Positions 26,504 to 35,595 of a stretch of DNA of 64,000 nucleotides are shown here, one piece after another. The translations under genes and the position numbers were made by a program. Origin of the DNA: VFJQ01 sp044226525 (GTDB lineage Bacteria > Verrucomicrobiota > Verrucomicrobiia > Chthoniobacterales > Chthoniobacteraceae); contig JBGAGV010000034.1 of NCBI GenBank assembly GCA_044226525.1, forward strand, positions 1 to 64,000, read 5' to 3'. Positions within the stretch are counted from its first letter, which is position 1. The number at the start of each line of letters is the position of its first letter. The notes beneath the pieces are model-generated. The model made no database searches and was not told the origin of the DNA. It worked only from the letters and a program-made list of their open reading frames with translations.

Positions 26504-29500
26504 TTAAGCAGCAGCTTCATCCGGTCCAAATCGTCCGCCCGCGCTTTGCTGCCAGACGTGCTCATAGACCTTCTTCGCGACAACCTGCTTTTCTTCATCG
26601 GTGAAAGGCGGGTTTGGTAGCACTTGGAACAGATGATCGAGAATTTCCGCCTCAACGAGCGCCTTGGTTTGTTCCTTCTCCGTCCAGCGTTCCAGTGGTG
26701 CGATCAGCTTTGTCACGGACTCCAGCAGGCTCTTGCTCGCAAGCTTCAACCGCTCGCGTGTCGCCTTTCGCAGCGGCGGTTTGTTCAGCAAGTCGAATAG
26801 CGCCAATTCGTCCTCCGTGAGTCCCTCTTTCACTGCGCGCTGCTGCTCTTCGTTTAAACTGGCAGCGAGATCCAACAACTTTGCGAACGTCTCCTCAATC
26901 GTCACGCGGTCCTTCTCGCGGTTGTAGTCCGCGACGATTTCGGAGTAGCGCTTGTAGTAGTCCATGCGCCGCGGGTTCTGCGCGAGCATCTTGGCGAGCA
27001 TCGCCTCGACCACTTTCTTGATGTCCTCGACCGCTGTTGCCTTCCGTTTCACCTTCTTCGCGAACTCGTCGCGGAGCTTTCCAAAATCAACCTGGCTTAG
27101 GTCGAAAACTCGCGAGTCCGATTCTGTTTCGGCAGCGCGCGAAGATTCGTCCTGCGCGCGAATCGCCTCGTTGACGATACGGTGCAGCGCCTTGAGCACC
27201 TCGGTGACATCGGCCGTGTCGCGCCGTTCCTCGAGCTTTTTGTAGATGGCCTCGATGTTGTCGTGCCGCTCCGCGTAGGTGAACGCCGCGGGCTCCATCA
27301 CCAGAGCCTTAAATCGGACGAACACTTGCCGGGCCAGAATTTCAAAGCGCCGCCGCCCTTCATCACGCGAGTTGATGACCGCCTCGACCCCGTCGGCGAT
27401 TGCCGCGATCCGCACGAATCCTTTCGCGCCGAGCATCCGCGTTGGGTCGAACCCAATGTTGCGCAAATGCGCCTCGGTTTCCTCGATGGCCGAGAGCAGC
27501 GCTTTCACTCGCTCCTCGATAGGTGACACGATTTCCTCCGCGCCGCCGCCCTCGTCGCCGAGCGCATACTGCGCGAGCGCCTCACGAAGGCTCTTGAGCA
27601 TCCCGTTGTAGTCCACGATCAGACCGAAGTCCTTTCCGGGATATACACGGTTTGCGCGCGCGATGGCCTGCATCAGCGTGTGGGCCTTCATCGGCTTGTC
27701 GATGTAGAGCGTCGAGAGGCATTCCACGTCGAAGCCGGTCAGCCACATCGCGCAGACAATCGCCACGCGGAACGGATGCTCCGGCTTCTTGAATGCAGAC
27801 TCCACATCCACGCGCTTCCCGTCCGATGTTTCAAAGCCCTGCTTTATCAGCGCCCGGTGCGGAATAATATCGAAGCCCCACTTTTTGAAATCGGCCACTT
27901 CGTTCTGCGCCTCGCTAATGATAATGCCGATGATCGTTTCCTCGATCCATCGCGCCTGGCCTTCGAGCCATGCAAGCTCGTTCGCGAGTTCTTCCCGGAC
28001 TTCGTCTGCCTGTGCCGTGTCCAGTTCTACTTTCTTCGCAGCAGCAGCAGCTCGCACTGTCACGAGCTTTGCCTGCCACTGGGGCATGATGAGCATGTGC
28101 ATCCGCGCACACGTGATCTTGTCGATGCACACGAGCATCGATTTGCCCGACTCCCATCGCGTCGTGCAGTGCTCCACGAAATCCGCCGCGATCTTTTCCA
28201 ACCGGTCATCGGCGGTGATGACTTCGTAGTCCTGGCCGAGCAGCTTTTCGAGTAGCGCTTCCTGGTCGGCGTCGAGGTTCGCCTTCGCCACGGCGTCCGC
28301 GATGCGGTCGTTGAGGTCGAGGCGCTCAATGCCGAGCTTCTCGCCGCGGTTCTCATACACCAGCTTCACCGTCGCACCGTCCTCCTCGGAACGCTTGAAG
28401 TCGTAGCGCGAGACATACGTGCCGAAAATGCGCCGAGTGAGATGGTCGTTCCTAAAAAGCGGCGTCCCGGTGAAGCCGATGAACGCCGCGTTCGGCAGGG
28501 CGAGGCGCATGTTGCGCGCGAGCTTGCCGGCCTGCGTCCGATGTGCCTCATCCGAAATCACGATGATGTCGTCCCGCTTGCTGTAGGGATCGTGCGGGTC
28601 CACGTCCTGATTGAACTTGTGGATGAGGCTGAAGATGTAGCGATGGTTCTCCTTGAGCAGTCGCTTCAGTTCGTCGCCGGTGCTCGCACGCGGCGTTCGC
28701 TCGTCCGCCGCTCCGCATCCCACGAAGGTCCGGTAAATCTGGCTGTCGAGATCGTTGCGATCCGTCATCAAGAGGAACGTGAACTTCGACGAGACGCGCC
28801 GCCGCACTTTCTCAGCGAAGAAGGCCATCGAGTATGACTTACCGCTGCCCTGCGTGTGCCAGAACACGCCAAGCTTGCCGAGGTCGGGATGTGCGGACTC
28901 GACAAGTTGCAATGTCCTCGGCGCCTGCGGCCCGAGCAGCGCCGCCTGATCCGCATCCGTCGCTTCCTCGCGCGGCAACTCCACCACGCGATACGCGAGC
29001 CGGCGCTCCGGCGGGAACTCGCGGCGCAGTTCCTCCTGCCGCTGCACCGAGGCCACGGCGTTGTTCACGCCCATCACCTGATGATTCCGCGCGACCACCT
29101 TCCGCGTCGCGCCCGGCTTGCTCGCGTCGAAAAGGATGAAGTTCTCCACGAGGTCGAGCAGCCGGTCCTGCGCGAGCATCCCGTCGAGCAGCACCTGCGC
29201 CTCCACGTTTCCGCGGTCGCGCTCGTCGTTCCGTTTCCACTCAGCGAAATGCTCCCACTGGCTGGTGATCGAACCGTAGCGCGCGCGGTGCCCGTTGCTC
29301 ACAATGAGGAACGCGTTGTGAGCAAACGCGTGCGCGATCACGTGCTCGTCGAGGTAATCGCGCAGATTGCCGTCGAAGCCCGCGCGAATGTTCTTATACA
29401 CCGCCTTCAGCTCGATGAAGACGAGCGGAAGCCCGTTCACGAAGCACACTATGTCTGCCCGTCGGTTGTAGCTCGGCGAGCGCAGCCCGGTGATCTTCAA

Positions 29501-29935
29501 CTCACGCACCGCCACGAAGCGATTGTTCGGCGTGCCGTCGGCACCGTTGCCGTTCCGAAAATCCAGCACCCGCGCCGTTGTCTCGCGCAGCGCGCCGTTG
29601 GTGTCCCGATAGGTCACCGGCACGCCATCGCGGATGAAGCCATGAAACTCCTGATTGTGCTGAAGCAGCGAGCGCGAGAAGTCGTGCCGCGCCATTTTCG
29701 CCGCGGCTTCCTCGACCGCCGACGCCGGCAGCTCTGGATTTAGTCGCGCAATCGCCGCCCGCAGGTCGCGCAGCAGCACAACCTCGCGCGTGTCCGCTCT
29801 CCCTAGTGTGCCATCCGGCCCAAACGTCTCATCGTTGAACGCATACACGCTTTCCCAGCCTAACGCATCGTGCAGATGGTCGGCGAACGTCTTCTGGACG
29901 AGCCGATCTTCGCTGTTGATGTCGGTGAAGGCCAT
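26504..29935 (-). CDS. hsdR: Type I restriction enzyme, R (motor/nuclease) subunit
   Basis: HsdR cuts unmodified DNA after ATP-driven translocation as part of the HsdR2M2S complex. The N-terminal nuclease domain shows the PD-(D/E)xK core: an RADIVCFVNG strand followed by LVFIELK. The helicase region has Walker A in HTQGSGKSYSM, a DEAH box (ISDEAHRTQ) and FIGFTGTPLF. A long helical C-terminus binds the methylase. The length of 1143 aa is normal. I chose ATG 29935 (MAFTDINSED...), which has GGAG nine bases upstream; an ATG at 29956 would overlap the preceding gene. The gene comes last in the operon, five bases after the DUF2357-type nuclease gene. All motifs appear intact. Confidence 0.93.
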   Translation of the reverse strand: MAFTDINSEDRLVQKTFADHLHDALGWESVYAFNDETFGPDGTLGRADTREVVLLRDLRAAIARLNPELPASAVEEAAAKMARHDFSRSLLQHNQEFHGFIRDGVPVTYRDTNGALRETTARVLDFRNGNGADGTPNNRFVAVRELKITGLRSPSYNRRADIVCFVNGLPLVFIELKAVYKNIRAGFDGNLRDYLDEHVIAHAFAHNAFLIVSNGHRARYGSITSQWEHFAEWKRNDERDRGNVEAQVLLDGMLAQDRLLDLVENFILFDASKPGATRKVVARNHQVMGVNNAVASVQRQEELRREFPPERRLAYRVVELPREEATDADQAALLGPQAPRTLQLVESAHPDLGKLGVFWHTQGSGKSYSMAFFAEKVRRRVSSKFTFLLMTDRNDLDSQIYRTFVGCGAADERTPRASTGDELKRLLKENHRYIFSLIHKFNQDVDPHDPYSKRDDIIVISDEAHRTQAGKLARNMRLALPNAAFIGFTGTPLFRNDHLTRRIFGTYVSRYDFKRSEEDGATVKLVYENRGEKLGIERLDLNDRIADAVAKANLDADQEALLEKLLGQDYEVITADDRLEKIAADFVEHCTTRWESGKSMLVCIDKITCARMHMLIMPQWQAKLVTVRAAAAAKKVELDTAQADEVREELANELAWLEGQARWIEETIIGIIISEAQNEVADFKKWGFDIIPHRALIKQGFETSDGKRVDVESAFKKPEHPFRVAIVCAMWLTGFDVECLSTLYIDKPMKAHTLMQAIARANRVYPGKDFGLIVDYNGMLKSLREALAQYALGDEGGGAEEIVSPIEERVKALLSAIEETEAHLRNIGFDPTRMLGAKGFVRIAAIADGVEAVINSRDEGRRRFEILARQVFVRFKALVMEPAAFTYAERHDNIEAIYKKLEERRDTADVTEVLKALHRIVNEAIRAQDESSRAAETESDSRVFDLSQVDFGKLRDEFAKKVKRKATAVEDIKKVVEAMLAKMLAQNPRRMDYYKRYSEIVADYNREKDRVTIEETFAKLLDLAASLNEEQQRAVKEGLTEDELALFDLLNKPPLRKATRERLKLASKSLLESVTKLIAPLERWTEKEQTKALVEAEILDHLFQVLPNPPFTDEEKQVVAKKVYEHVWQQSAGGRFGPDEAAA

Positions 29936-29939
29936 AGGC

Positions 29940-31790
29940 TTATTCTCCGGTCGCAACGGGAATGGCGCCGAAGTGACGGCGCAAGAAGCTCACGGTTCCC
30001 TGAGCTAATTGCAGGAATACGTCCGTCTGCTGCGCTTTTTCCACGCCGGGGATCACAGACAGCCGGAAGTTTACTGCCTCATCAGGAGCGCAAGTTGGAC
30101 CGGCTGCATCAAACTGCACTCCGGGATCCTCGCTATCGATTCGCCCTGCGCCGTCACCTGAAATCGGTGAGACAAGCCAAAGCTGTTTCACCACCTGCCG
30201 TCGGCTGCGCGTGCATCTGATTTGGAGATACTTCGCGGTATCGTTCCAGTGCTGGTTGCGAATCTTCGCGGTATACTTGCAATCAAGAACGATCACATAC
30301 GCGGGCATCCAGTCTTCACCGTTCCTCGTCAGGCACTCGACCACGATGTCTGGCGACCACGCAACGTCCGTCGCCGACACACGACAAAGCGTCTCCTGTG
30401 CTCTCGTGGCAGAGTCCACGCCCAGCACCCAAGGCTCGTATCGCACCCGGATTCTGAGTTCGGAGGTGAGGAGGCCCTCGAACTTCAGGCCGCGATCGAA
30501 GTCCAGTATGAAGCGAGAACGAAGGTTCTGACGCAAAGCATCATCCCATTCACGCAAGCTCAGCCCAGCCGCGCGAAACGCATCAACGAGACGAAGGAAG
30601 CACCATTGCTCGAAAAGCCGGCTCGTCAGCTTCGTGACGGCTGATAGGTCGTCACCTTCATACCAAACGGCATTTGCCAGAAGGTAACGCCGAATGACCG
30701 CTAGCAAGGCTTGGTATTCACGGCTCCGCTGAAAAGCTCCTCCACGAACTGCTGCCAGTTCGGCCTTTGCGCCACTGATGAATGGAAAAGCCGCCAGCGT
30801 CCTCAATGTGTTGGTCGTTCGGTCGGCTTTCGCAATGGCCTCTTGCAAACGCCGGATACGAGGAACATCGATAGTTTCGTATAACGACGGATCAGACCCG
30901 CGGCGAATGTGCCGCAGATGGCGATCTGACTCGATGGCCCGAATATGTTCTGCGGCGGCTTTTGCGCAGAGTTGTGCGCGACGCCCCAGAATCTCGAGAA
31001 ACGCTCTCACAACGCGATGCTCGGGCACGTCGAACGATTCTACCTTCTTTTGCCCCCGGAGCTTTATCGGCCGAACACTCTGCCGCGGCGAGAAGCCGCT
31101 CCGACAAATTGCATTTACCGCTGTCGGCGAGAGATGCTCGCCACCCCAATAATTCTGAACGAATGGGGCGGCTACAACGCGCGACGCCGGCCGCCGAGCA
31201 ATTGCCTGTAGATGCACCGACAACCGCTCCACAACGTCATCGATCGCGGCCAGTTCGTGTTCTCGCGACTGATAGAGTTTCCCCTCCTTTGAATACTTCA
31301 GGTCTCGTGTCTGCCGAGACTTGCCATACAAATCTACCAGCAGGCTTCGGCTCACCTGTTGAAGGTCTTCGGCCATCTGCTGGTAGCGTCCTTCGCCAAG
31401 TTTCGATGGCAGAATAAAGAGGTCCACCACCGCAAGCATTCGCCACGCGTCGGTCGCCGAATCCTGAGGTTGTGCCTCCAGGACGAGTCGTGTGTGCCCT
31501 CTCGCGCTCTCAAAGTATGGCAGTTCCCGCCAGTGAAGTTGGGCACCAAGTGCGATCCCATGCGCATCCTCGGGCACGGGAGTTAGGTCACTCAACGGAA
31601 CGTCACCGACAAACATCCTGTGTTCCGTCTCTTCTGAGGGCGAAGTGAGAAGGAACGAAACGCGCTCTGCCTCGTTGAGCACAAGCATGCCGTCACGCTG
31701 CACAGCTCTCGCATGAAACGTCGCGACGCCCGCATCGAGATCCCAGCTATAAAGAACGGACGCTCCGTGTTGTATCGAGAAGGTCGACAT
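29940..31790 (-). CDS. DUF2357-type nuclease, McrC-like partner of the AAA protein
   Basis: This 616-aa protein has a beta-rich N-terminus (about 1-200), a helical middle, and a C-terminal PD-(D/E)xK nuclease with D481 (WSPDIVV), D503 and K505 (VLDCKY), followed by HWNDTAKYLQ. This arrangement is that of DUF2357/McrC-like proteins, which supply the cutting subunit for McrB-type AAA+ motors in Type IV (modification-dependent) restriction. The gene begins five bases after the AAA gene, so the two form a pair. They are inserted between hsdS and hsdR of a Type I system. Activity is predicted to be intact. The substrate (modified DNA or another nucleic acid) cannot be read from sequence. Confidence 0.75.
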   Translation of the reverse strand: MSTFSIQHGASVLYSWDLDAGVATFHARAVQRDGMLVLNEAERVSFLLTSPSEETEHRMFVGDVPLSDLTPVPEDAHGIALGAQLHWRELPYFESARGHTRLVLEAQPQDSATDAWRMLAVVDLFILPSKLGEGRYQQMAEDLQQVSRSLLVDLYGKSRQTRDLKYSKEGKLYQSREHELAAIDDVVERLSVHLQAIARRPASRVVAAPFVQNYWGGEHLSPTAVNAICRSGFSPRQSVRPIKLRGQKKVESFDVPEHRVVRAFLEILGRRAQLCAKAAAEHIRAIESDRHLRHIRRGSDPSLYETIDVPRIRRLQEAIAKADRTTNTLRTLAAFPFISGAKAELAAVRGGAFQRSREYQALLAVIRRYLLANAVWYEGDDLSAVTKLTSRLFEQWCFLRLVDAFRAAGLSLREWDDALRQNLRSRFILDFDRGLKFEGLLTSELRIRVRYEPWVLGVDSATRAQETLCRVSATDVAWSPDIVVECLTRNGEDWMPAYVIVLDCKYTAKIRNQHWNDTAKYLQIRCTRSRRQVVKQLWLVSPISGDGAGRIDSEDPGVQFDAAGPTCAPDEAVNFRLSVIPGVEKAQQTDVFLQLAQGTVSFLRRHFGAIPVATGE

Positions 31791-31795
31791 CGCTG

Positions 31796-34372
31796 TTATT
31801 CATCCAAATCCCAAGCGCGCTTTCCCGCACCCTCACGAACCTCCTCAAGCAAGGGGATCGTCTCCTCAAACGCGCAGACGGTGCTCTGCTTGAGAAGCTG
31901 CGTCAGGGCATCCAAAGCGTCGAGTTGCCGCTTCGACACCAGGCTACGGATGCGCGGAATGATGCGCTGCGCGACCTGCAATTCAAATGCCGTTTCCTGA
32001 TTCATGACCGGCACTGCGGAACCCACAAAGCGACAGATTGCTCGGTAAGCACGTGGGGAAATCGGGCAGCCCATCTGCACCAAGAGAGGACGCATCTGAT
32101 CCAGCAATAGACCCAGTTCGGTCGGAAGCGCGCTCTCCGTTCGCCACGCCTCCATATCCGCAAGAGTCACCATGCGTCCGGTTGCAGTCGCCAGCGGACC
32201 GCCCACAGCAGAGACGCTCGGCAGTCCTGCAGATGTAAGACGGATCAGATTAACGCGGTCGAGGAAGCGGTCGCTCAGCAATCGAGTTGTCTCGTCGAAG
32301 TTCACTGTTCCAATGAACCGCAACGCGGGCGACAGGGTCACGGTCCCGTATTGACGAAAGCTGCAACTCGCGCCTGCTGTCTCGGGCGAAAAGACCTGAA
32401 TCTTGCGAGACGAGCCGCTTCGTTCGAGCACCATCATGAAGTCGCTAAAGTAATGCTCGACCTGCGACAGATTCATCTCGTCCAAGCACGTCAGATACAG
32501 TCCGCTCGCCGGGCCTCTCGCCTCGTGTTCCTTCTGAGCGAATATCAACTGCTGAAACAGTCCTGACTCTGCCGGGTAGAACCGTCCTTCCAGCGTGTTC
32601 ATGTGGCCGAGCAAGTCCCGAGTATCCATCCACGAGGGGTTGATGTTGACCATCAAACATCCGGGACGCCCTTGCGCCGCTTCTTCGCCGAGGAGGGCTT
32701 GGGTATAAAGTGCAGGGAGCGACGATTTCCCTGTTCCCGACGGTCCGCCTAGAACTGTCAGTTCTCCGCACTTCACACTAAGATGAAAGCGTTGAAGATC
32801 GACCGGGCGGAACGTGAAGCCACTATTCTCCACAACTTCACGGAAGCGGTTGAAGAACACCTCCTCTTTCAACTCGCCGTCGCTGGCCGCTTCTCTGCTG
32901 ACGTATGGAGGGATTTGAAAGACGGCTGGTGCAGCGCTTGCCGGCGCAGCGGCGGTGGTGGCTTGAGCGCGGATGTCATCTGCCGGTTGCCTCGTCGCAG
33001 GCCCGAGCGCACCAAGTAGCGGTGCTATGGTGAGAAACCGGTTCACCACATTGTCGCCTTCCTGACGTAGTTCGGCGGTGACCTTCTCCAAATTTTTCTG
33101 AAGCAGCCCCTCTTGCCGTTGTAACTCGGTCTTCTGCTTCTGAACTTCTTTGATCTCCGATTCCAATTCCGCCTTTTGTGCAGCCATCTGCCCGTCAGCG
33201 AAGTCGCGCTCGGCTGCGATCTCCTGCGCGAGCTGCGCCCGGAGCCTTTCCTTTTCCTTCTGCACGTTCGCGCGGGCGTGTTTCAACTCCTCGTCGAGTG
33301 ACCGCAAATCCGCGCGCTTCTTTGTGAGGCCCTCTTCGACTTTGGCCTGCAACTCCGCGGTCTTCTCCTCCACATACTTTTTCCCGAACGCTTCCTCGGC
33401 CTTCCTGATGCGGTCTTCCCCGAGTAAGCCTGATTTCAGAAGCGCTTCGGTGACCGTGCTGAGTGCTGCCTCCTGCCGCTCGATCACGCCCTTGGCTCCT
33501 TCTACAGCGGCGACCAACTCCTGCGCCTCCTCCGACTCACGTCCGGTGATTTCAAGTTCGTCGAGAAGCTGCTTAAACTGCTGCCTCTTCGCTCGCGTCA
33601 GGCACTCCTTGGCAAACCGGACGAGCTTGTGATCGATAGGTTCCAATGCCAGTCGCTGCGGATTGGCAGCGAGGATTTGCTCATAGCCTGCGGCACGCAC
33701 GAAATCGTGCCGCACGTCCAGGAGATCGTGCGTGCGATTGCGATGCGAATCCGTCCGAGAAACCTTATCTCGAATTGAGATGTGGTAACCCTTGGTCGCC
33801 TTATCAAAGGTGGATTGATCGACTTGGTAGATCGTGAATCCGTCCTGATGCGCCGGGAAGAATGAGTAAGCGCTTGATGTCCTTCCCGGTGCCAGAGCAA
33901 CGCGCGTTGCGGTGAATGGGCCGTAGTAATTTGACCGCCAGTGCAACATGACGGCATTAGAGAGCGGCGTTTCACTCTCCAGTCTGAACCCGCGAGCAAC
34001 GACATCTTGGATTTTCTCGATCTTGTCGCCTGCCAGATCGACTACCTCGAAGCCATCGCTAGCATTGAGTTCCTGAATCGATTCGCGGACCGCCTGATAG
34101 CGGCATGCCTGCGGATCTTCGGCGTTGAATTTGAATGCCTTTTCGATTGAACCCGAAACCAATTGTCCGGGCACCGCAAAACGCGATGTGATCGCAGTCA
34201 GCATCCACCAAATCTCGCCGTCGTTTGGAAAGTCTTTTGGATCGGGCCTGCTGCCGTCCTCATACGCAATCGGGATGAGCTTGCAGAATTGGTTCAACTG
34301 GTTCGAGTCGCCAATCTCAAACGGCGCCTGCGACACCATCATAATCAATCGATTTTCGGTCTGGATGCTCAT
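31796..34372 (-). CDS. McrB-like AAA+ ATPase/GTPase with long coiled coil
   Basis: This 858-aa protein has an N-terminal domain of about 220 residues (probably recognition, unassigned), a helical part, a charged coiled coil (about 290-440), a linker rich in Ala and Pro, and a MoxR/McrB-like AAA+ domain (about 500-780). Walker A is GPSGTGKS (543-550) and Walker B is CLDEMN (629-634). Sensor I is GTVNFDETT (688-696), where classical McrB has a GTMNxADR-like motif, so GTP preference is not assured. The coiled-coil-plus-McrB-type-motor plan resembles the coiled-coil relatives of McrBC predicted to act on nucleic acids. The gene lies 14 bases after hsdS. Confidence 0.75.
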   Translation of the reverse strand: MSIQTENRLIMMVSQAPFEIGDSNQLNQFCKLIPIAYEDGSRPDPKDFPNDGEIWWMLTAITSRFAVPGQLVSGSIEKAFKFNAEDPQACRYQAVRESIQELNASDGFEVVDLAGDKIEKIQDVVARGFRLESETPLSNAVMLHWRSNYYGPFTATRVALAPGRTSSAYSFFPAHQDGFTIYQVDQSTFDKATKGYHISIRDKVSRTDSHRNRTHDLLDVRHDFVRAAGYEQILAANPQRLALEPIDHKLVRFAKECLTRAKRQQFKQLLDELEITGRESEEAQELVAAVEGAKGVIERQEAALSTVTEALLKSGLLGEDRIRKAEEAFGKKYVEEKTAELQAKVEEGLTKKRADLRSLDEELKHARANVQKEKERLRAQLAQEIAAERDFADGQMAAQKAELESEIKEVQKQKTELQRQEGLLQKNLEKVTAELRQEGDNVVNRFLTIAPLLGALGPATRQPADDIRAQATTAAAPASAAPAVFQIPPYVSREAASDGELKEEVFFNRFREVVENSGFTFRPVDLQRFHLSVKCGELTVLGGPSGTGKSSLPALYTQALLGEEAAQGRPGCLMVNINPSWMDTRDLLGHMNTLEGRFYPAESGLFQQLIFAQKEHEARGPASGLYLTCLDEMNLSQVEHYFSDFMMVLERSGSSRKIQVFSPETAGASCSFRQYGTVTLSPALRFIGTVNFDETTRLLSDRFLDRVNLIRLTSAGLPSVSAVGGPLATATGRMVTLADMEAWRTESALPTELGLLLDQMRPLLVQMGCPISPRAYRAICRFVGSAVPVMNQETAFELQVAQRIIPRIRSLVSKRQLDALDALTQLLKQSTVCAFEETIPLLEEVREGAGKRAWDLDE

Positions 34373-34386
34373 AGTCGTAGGTGGCG

Positions 34387-35595
34387 TTATACGGTCAGCT
34401 CCCCGCTCATCAGCCGCGGCAGCAGCAGGTCGCGCGTGGTGCGGAGTTTTTGGGTTTGGAAAGTGAGCGTCTTGAGCTGCGCAACGATCGGCTCGATGTG
34501 CGCGTTGAAGGCGCGCAGCAATGCGTCGGGCGGGACTGCGATTTGGCGCTGCTTCATCAGCTTCCAGTCGGCGCGCGGCATCTTCGAGCCTTCACGCGCG
34601 GTCTTCGAGGCTTCGGCCACGAACCAATCGCTCGACACGGTGAGCAGCGCGAAGCTGTGCAACTCGGCGGAAGTCGGGCGCAGCACGATGGCGTCGGATG
34701 ACGCCACGCCGTCCACGAATGCGACGCCGACCTTGTGAAAGTAGGGACGGATTTTGCCGAAGAGAATGTCGCCGGGGATGAAGCGGTGTTTGGTGCTCGT
34801 GACTTCCTCGGCGCGGCCCCACTCGCGCAGCGAGATCGAGCGGCGCGGGATGTGTTCGAGGCCGATGTAGGGCAGGTCCGGCTCGCACTCATCGGGTGTG
34901 GCGGCGTCGCGCACCTCGGCGCAAATTTCTTCGAGCGGTCGGCGAGTCCATCCTTTGGGCAATACGTCAGGGCGGCGGGCGCGACCGTGATTTGGGTAGC
35001 GCAAGCGCACGAACCACTCCGCGTAAAGCTGCCGCGCCGAATCCTCCAGCAACGCCATCCGCCGCCGGTTGTTCTCCATCAGTTCGTCGTAAGCCGTCAG
35101 CACATCCGCGATGCGCTGTTGTTCGCCAAGGGGCGGCAAGTTCACCTCCACGCGCCCAATGCGCTCCGGCGCAGTGTGCCTCACCTTCGTCCCACTCGCG
35201 CTACCCGAAATCTGCGCCCGCACTTCGCGCGTGTTGAAAAGGTAATACAAGAATCGCTTGTGCAGCCTCTCTGCGTCGAGGTCCACGATCCGCCCGAGCC
35301 GCTGATTGTGCAGATAGCGGTTGGACTCCGGCACCCACGCCGAACTCCCGAGCAGACCATGTTCCTGCTCCGTCATCGCCACGATGAGATCGCCCTCGTC
35401 GAGGATGTAGGCCGGAGGAACTTCGCCGGTGAAGTAAGGCTGCTTTTCACCGCGTTCGCGAAAGCCGCCAGTCTCGTGAAAGTTTCCCGGCGTGAGGAGC
35501 GCGTAAGGCCCAGCGGAATCAAAGAACTCACTCTTAAACGCAAAGCCGTGCTTTACGCGGAAGAGTCCAGCGAGCTTTGCCTTTCGCCACTTCAT
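34387..35595 (-). CDS. hsdS: Type I restriction-modification, S (specificity) subunit
   Basis: This 402-aa protein has two target-recognition domains, each followed by a long spacer helix: the first ends with VNLPPLGEQQRIADVL... and the second with the AVPPDALLRAF... helix. That half-to-half repeat is the hallmark of HsdS, whose two domains read the two halves of a bipartite site. The start codon overlaps the hsdM stop (ATGA, 35595-35592), indicating translational coupling. Length is typical. The recognition sequence cannot be inferred. Confidence 0.92.
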   Translation of the reverse strand: MKWRKAKLAGLFRVKHGFAFKSEFFDSAGPYALLTPGNFHETGGFRERGEKQPYFTGEVPPAYILDEGDLIVAMTEQEHGLLGSSAWVPESNRYLHNQRLGRIVDLDAERLHKRFLYYLFNTREVRAQISGSASGTKVRHTAPERIGRVEVNLPPLGEQQRIADVLTAYDELMENNRRRMALLEDSARQLYAEWFVRLRYPNHGRARRPDVLPKGWTRRPLEEICAEVRDAATPDECEPDLPYIGLEHIPRRSISLREWGRAEEVTSTKHRFIPGDILFGKIRPYFHKVGVAFVDGVASSDAIVLRPTSAELHSFALLTVSSDWFVAEASKTAREGSKMPRADWKLMKQRQIAVPPDALLRAFNAHIEPIVAQLKTLTFQTQKLRTTRDLLLPRLMSGELTV

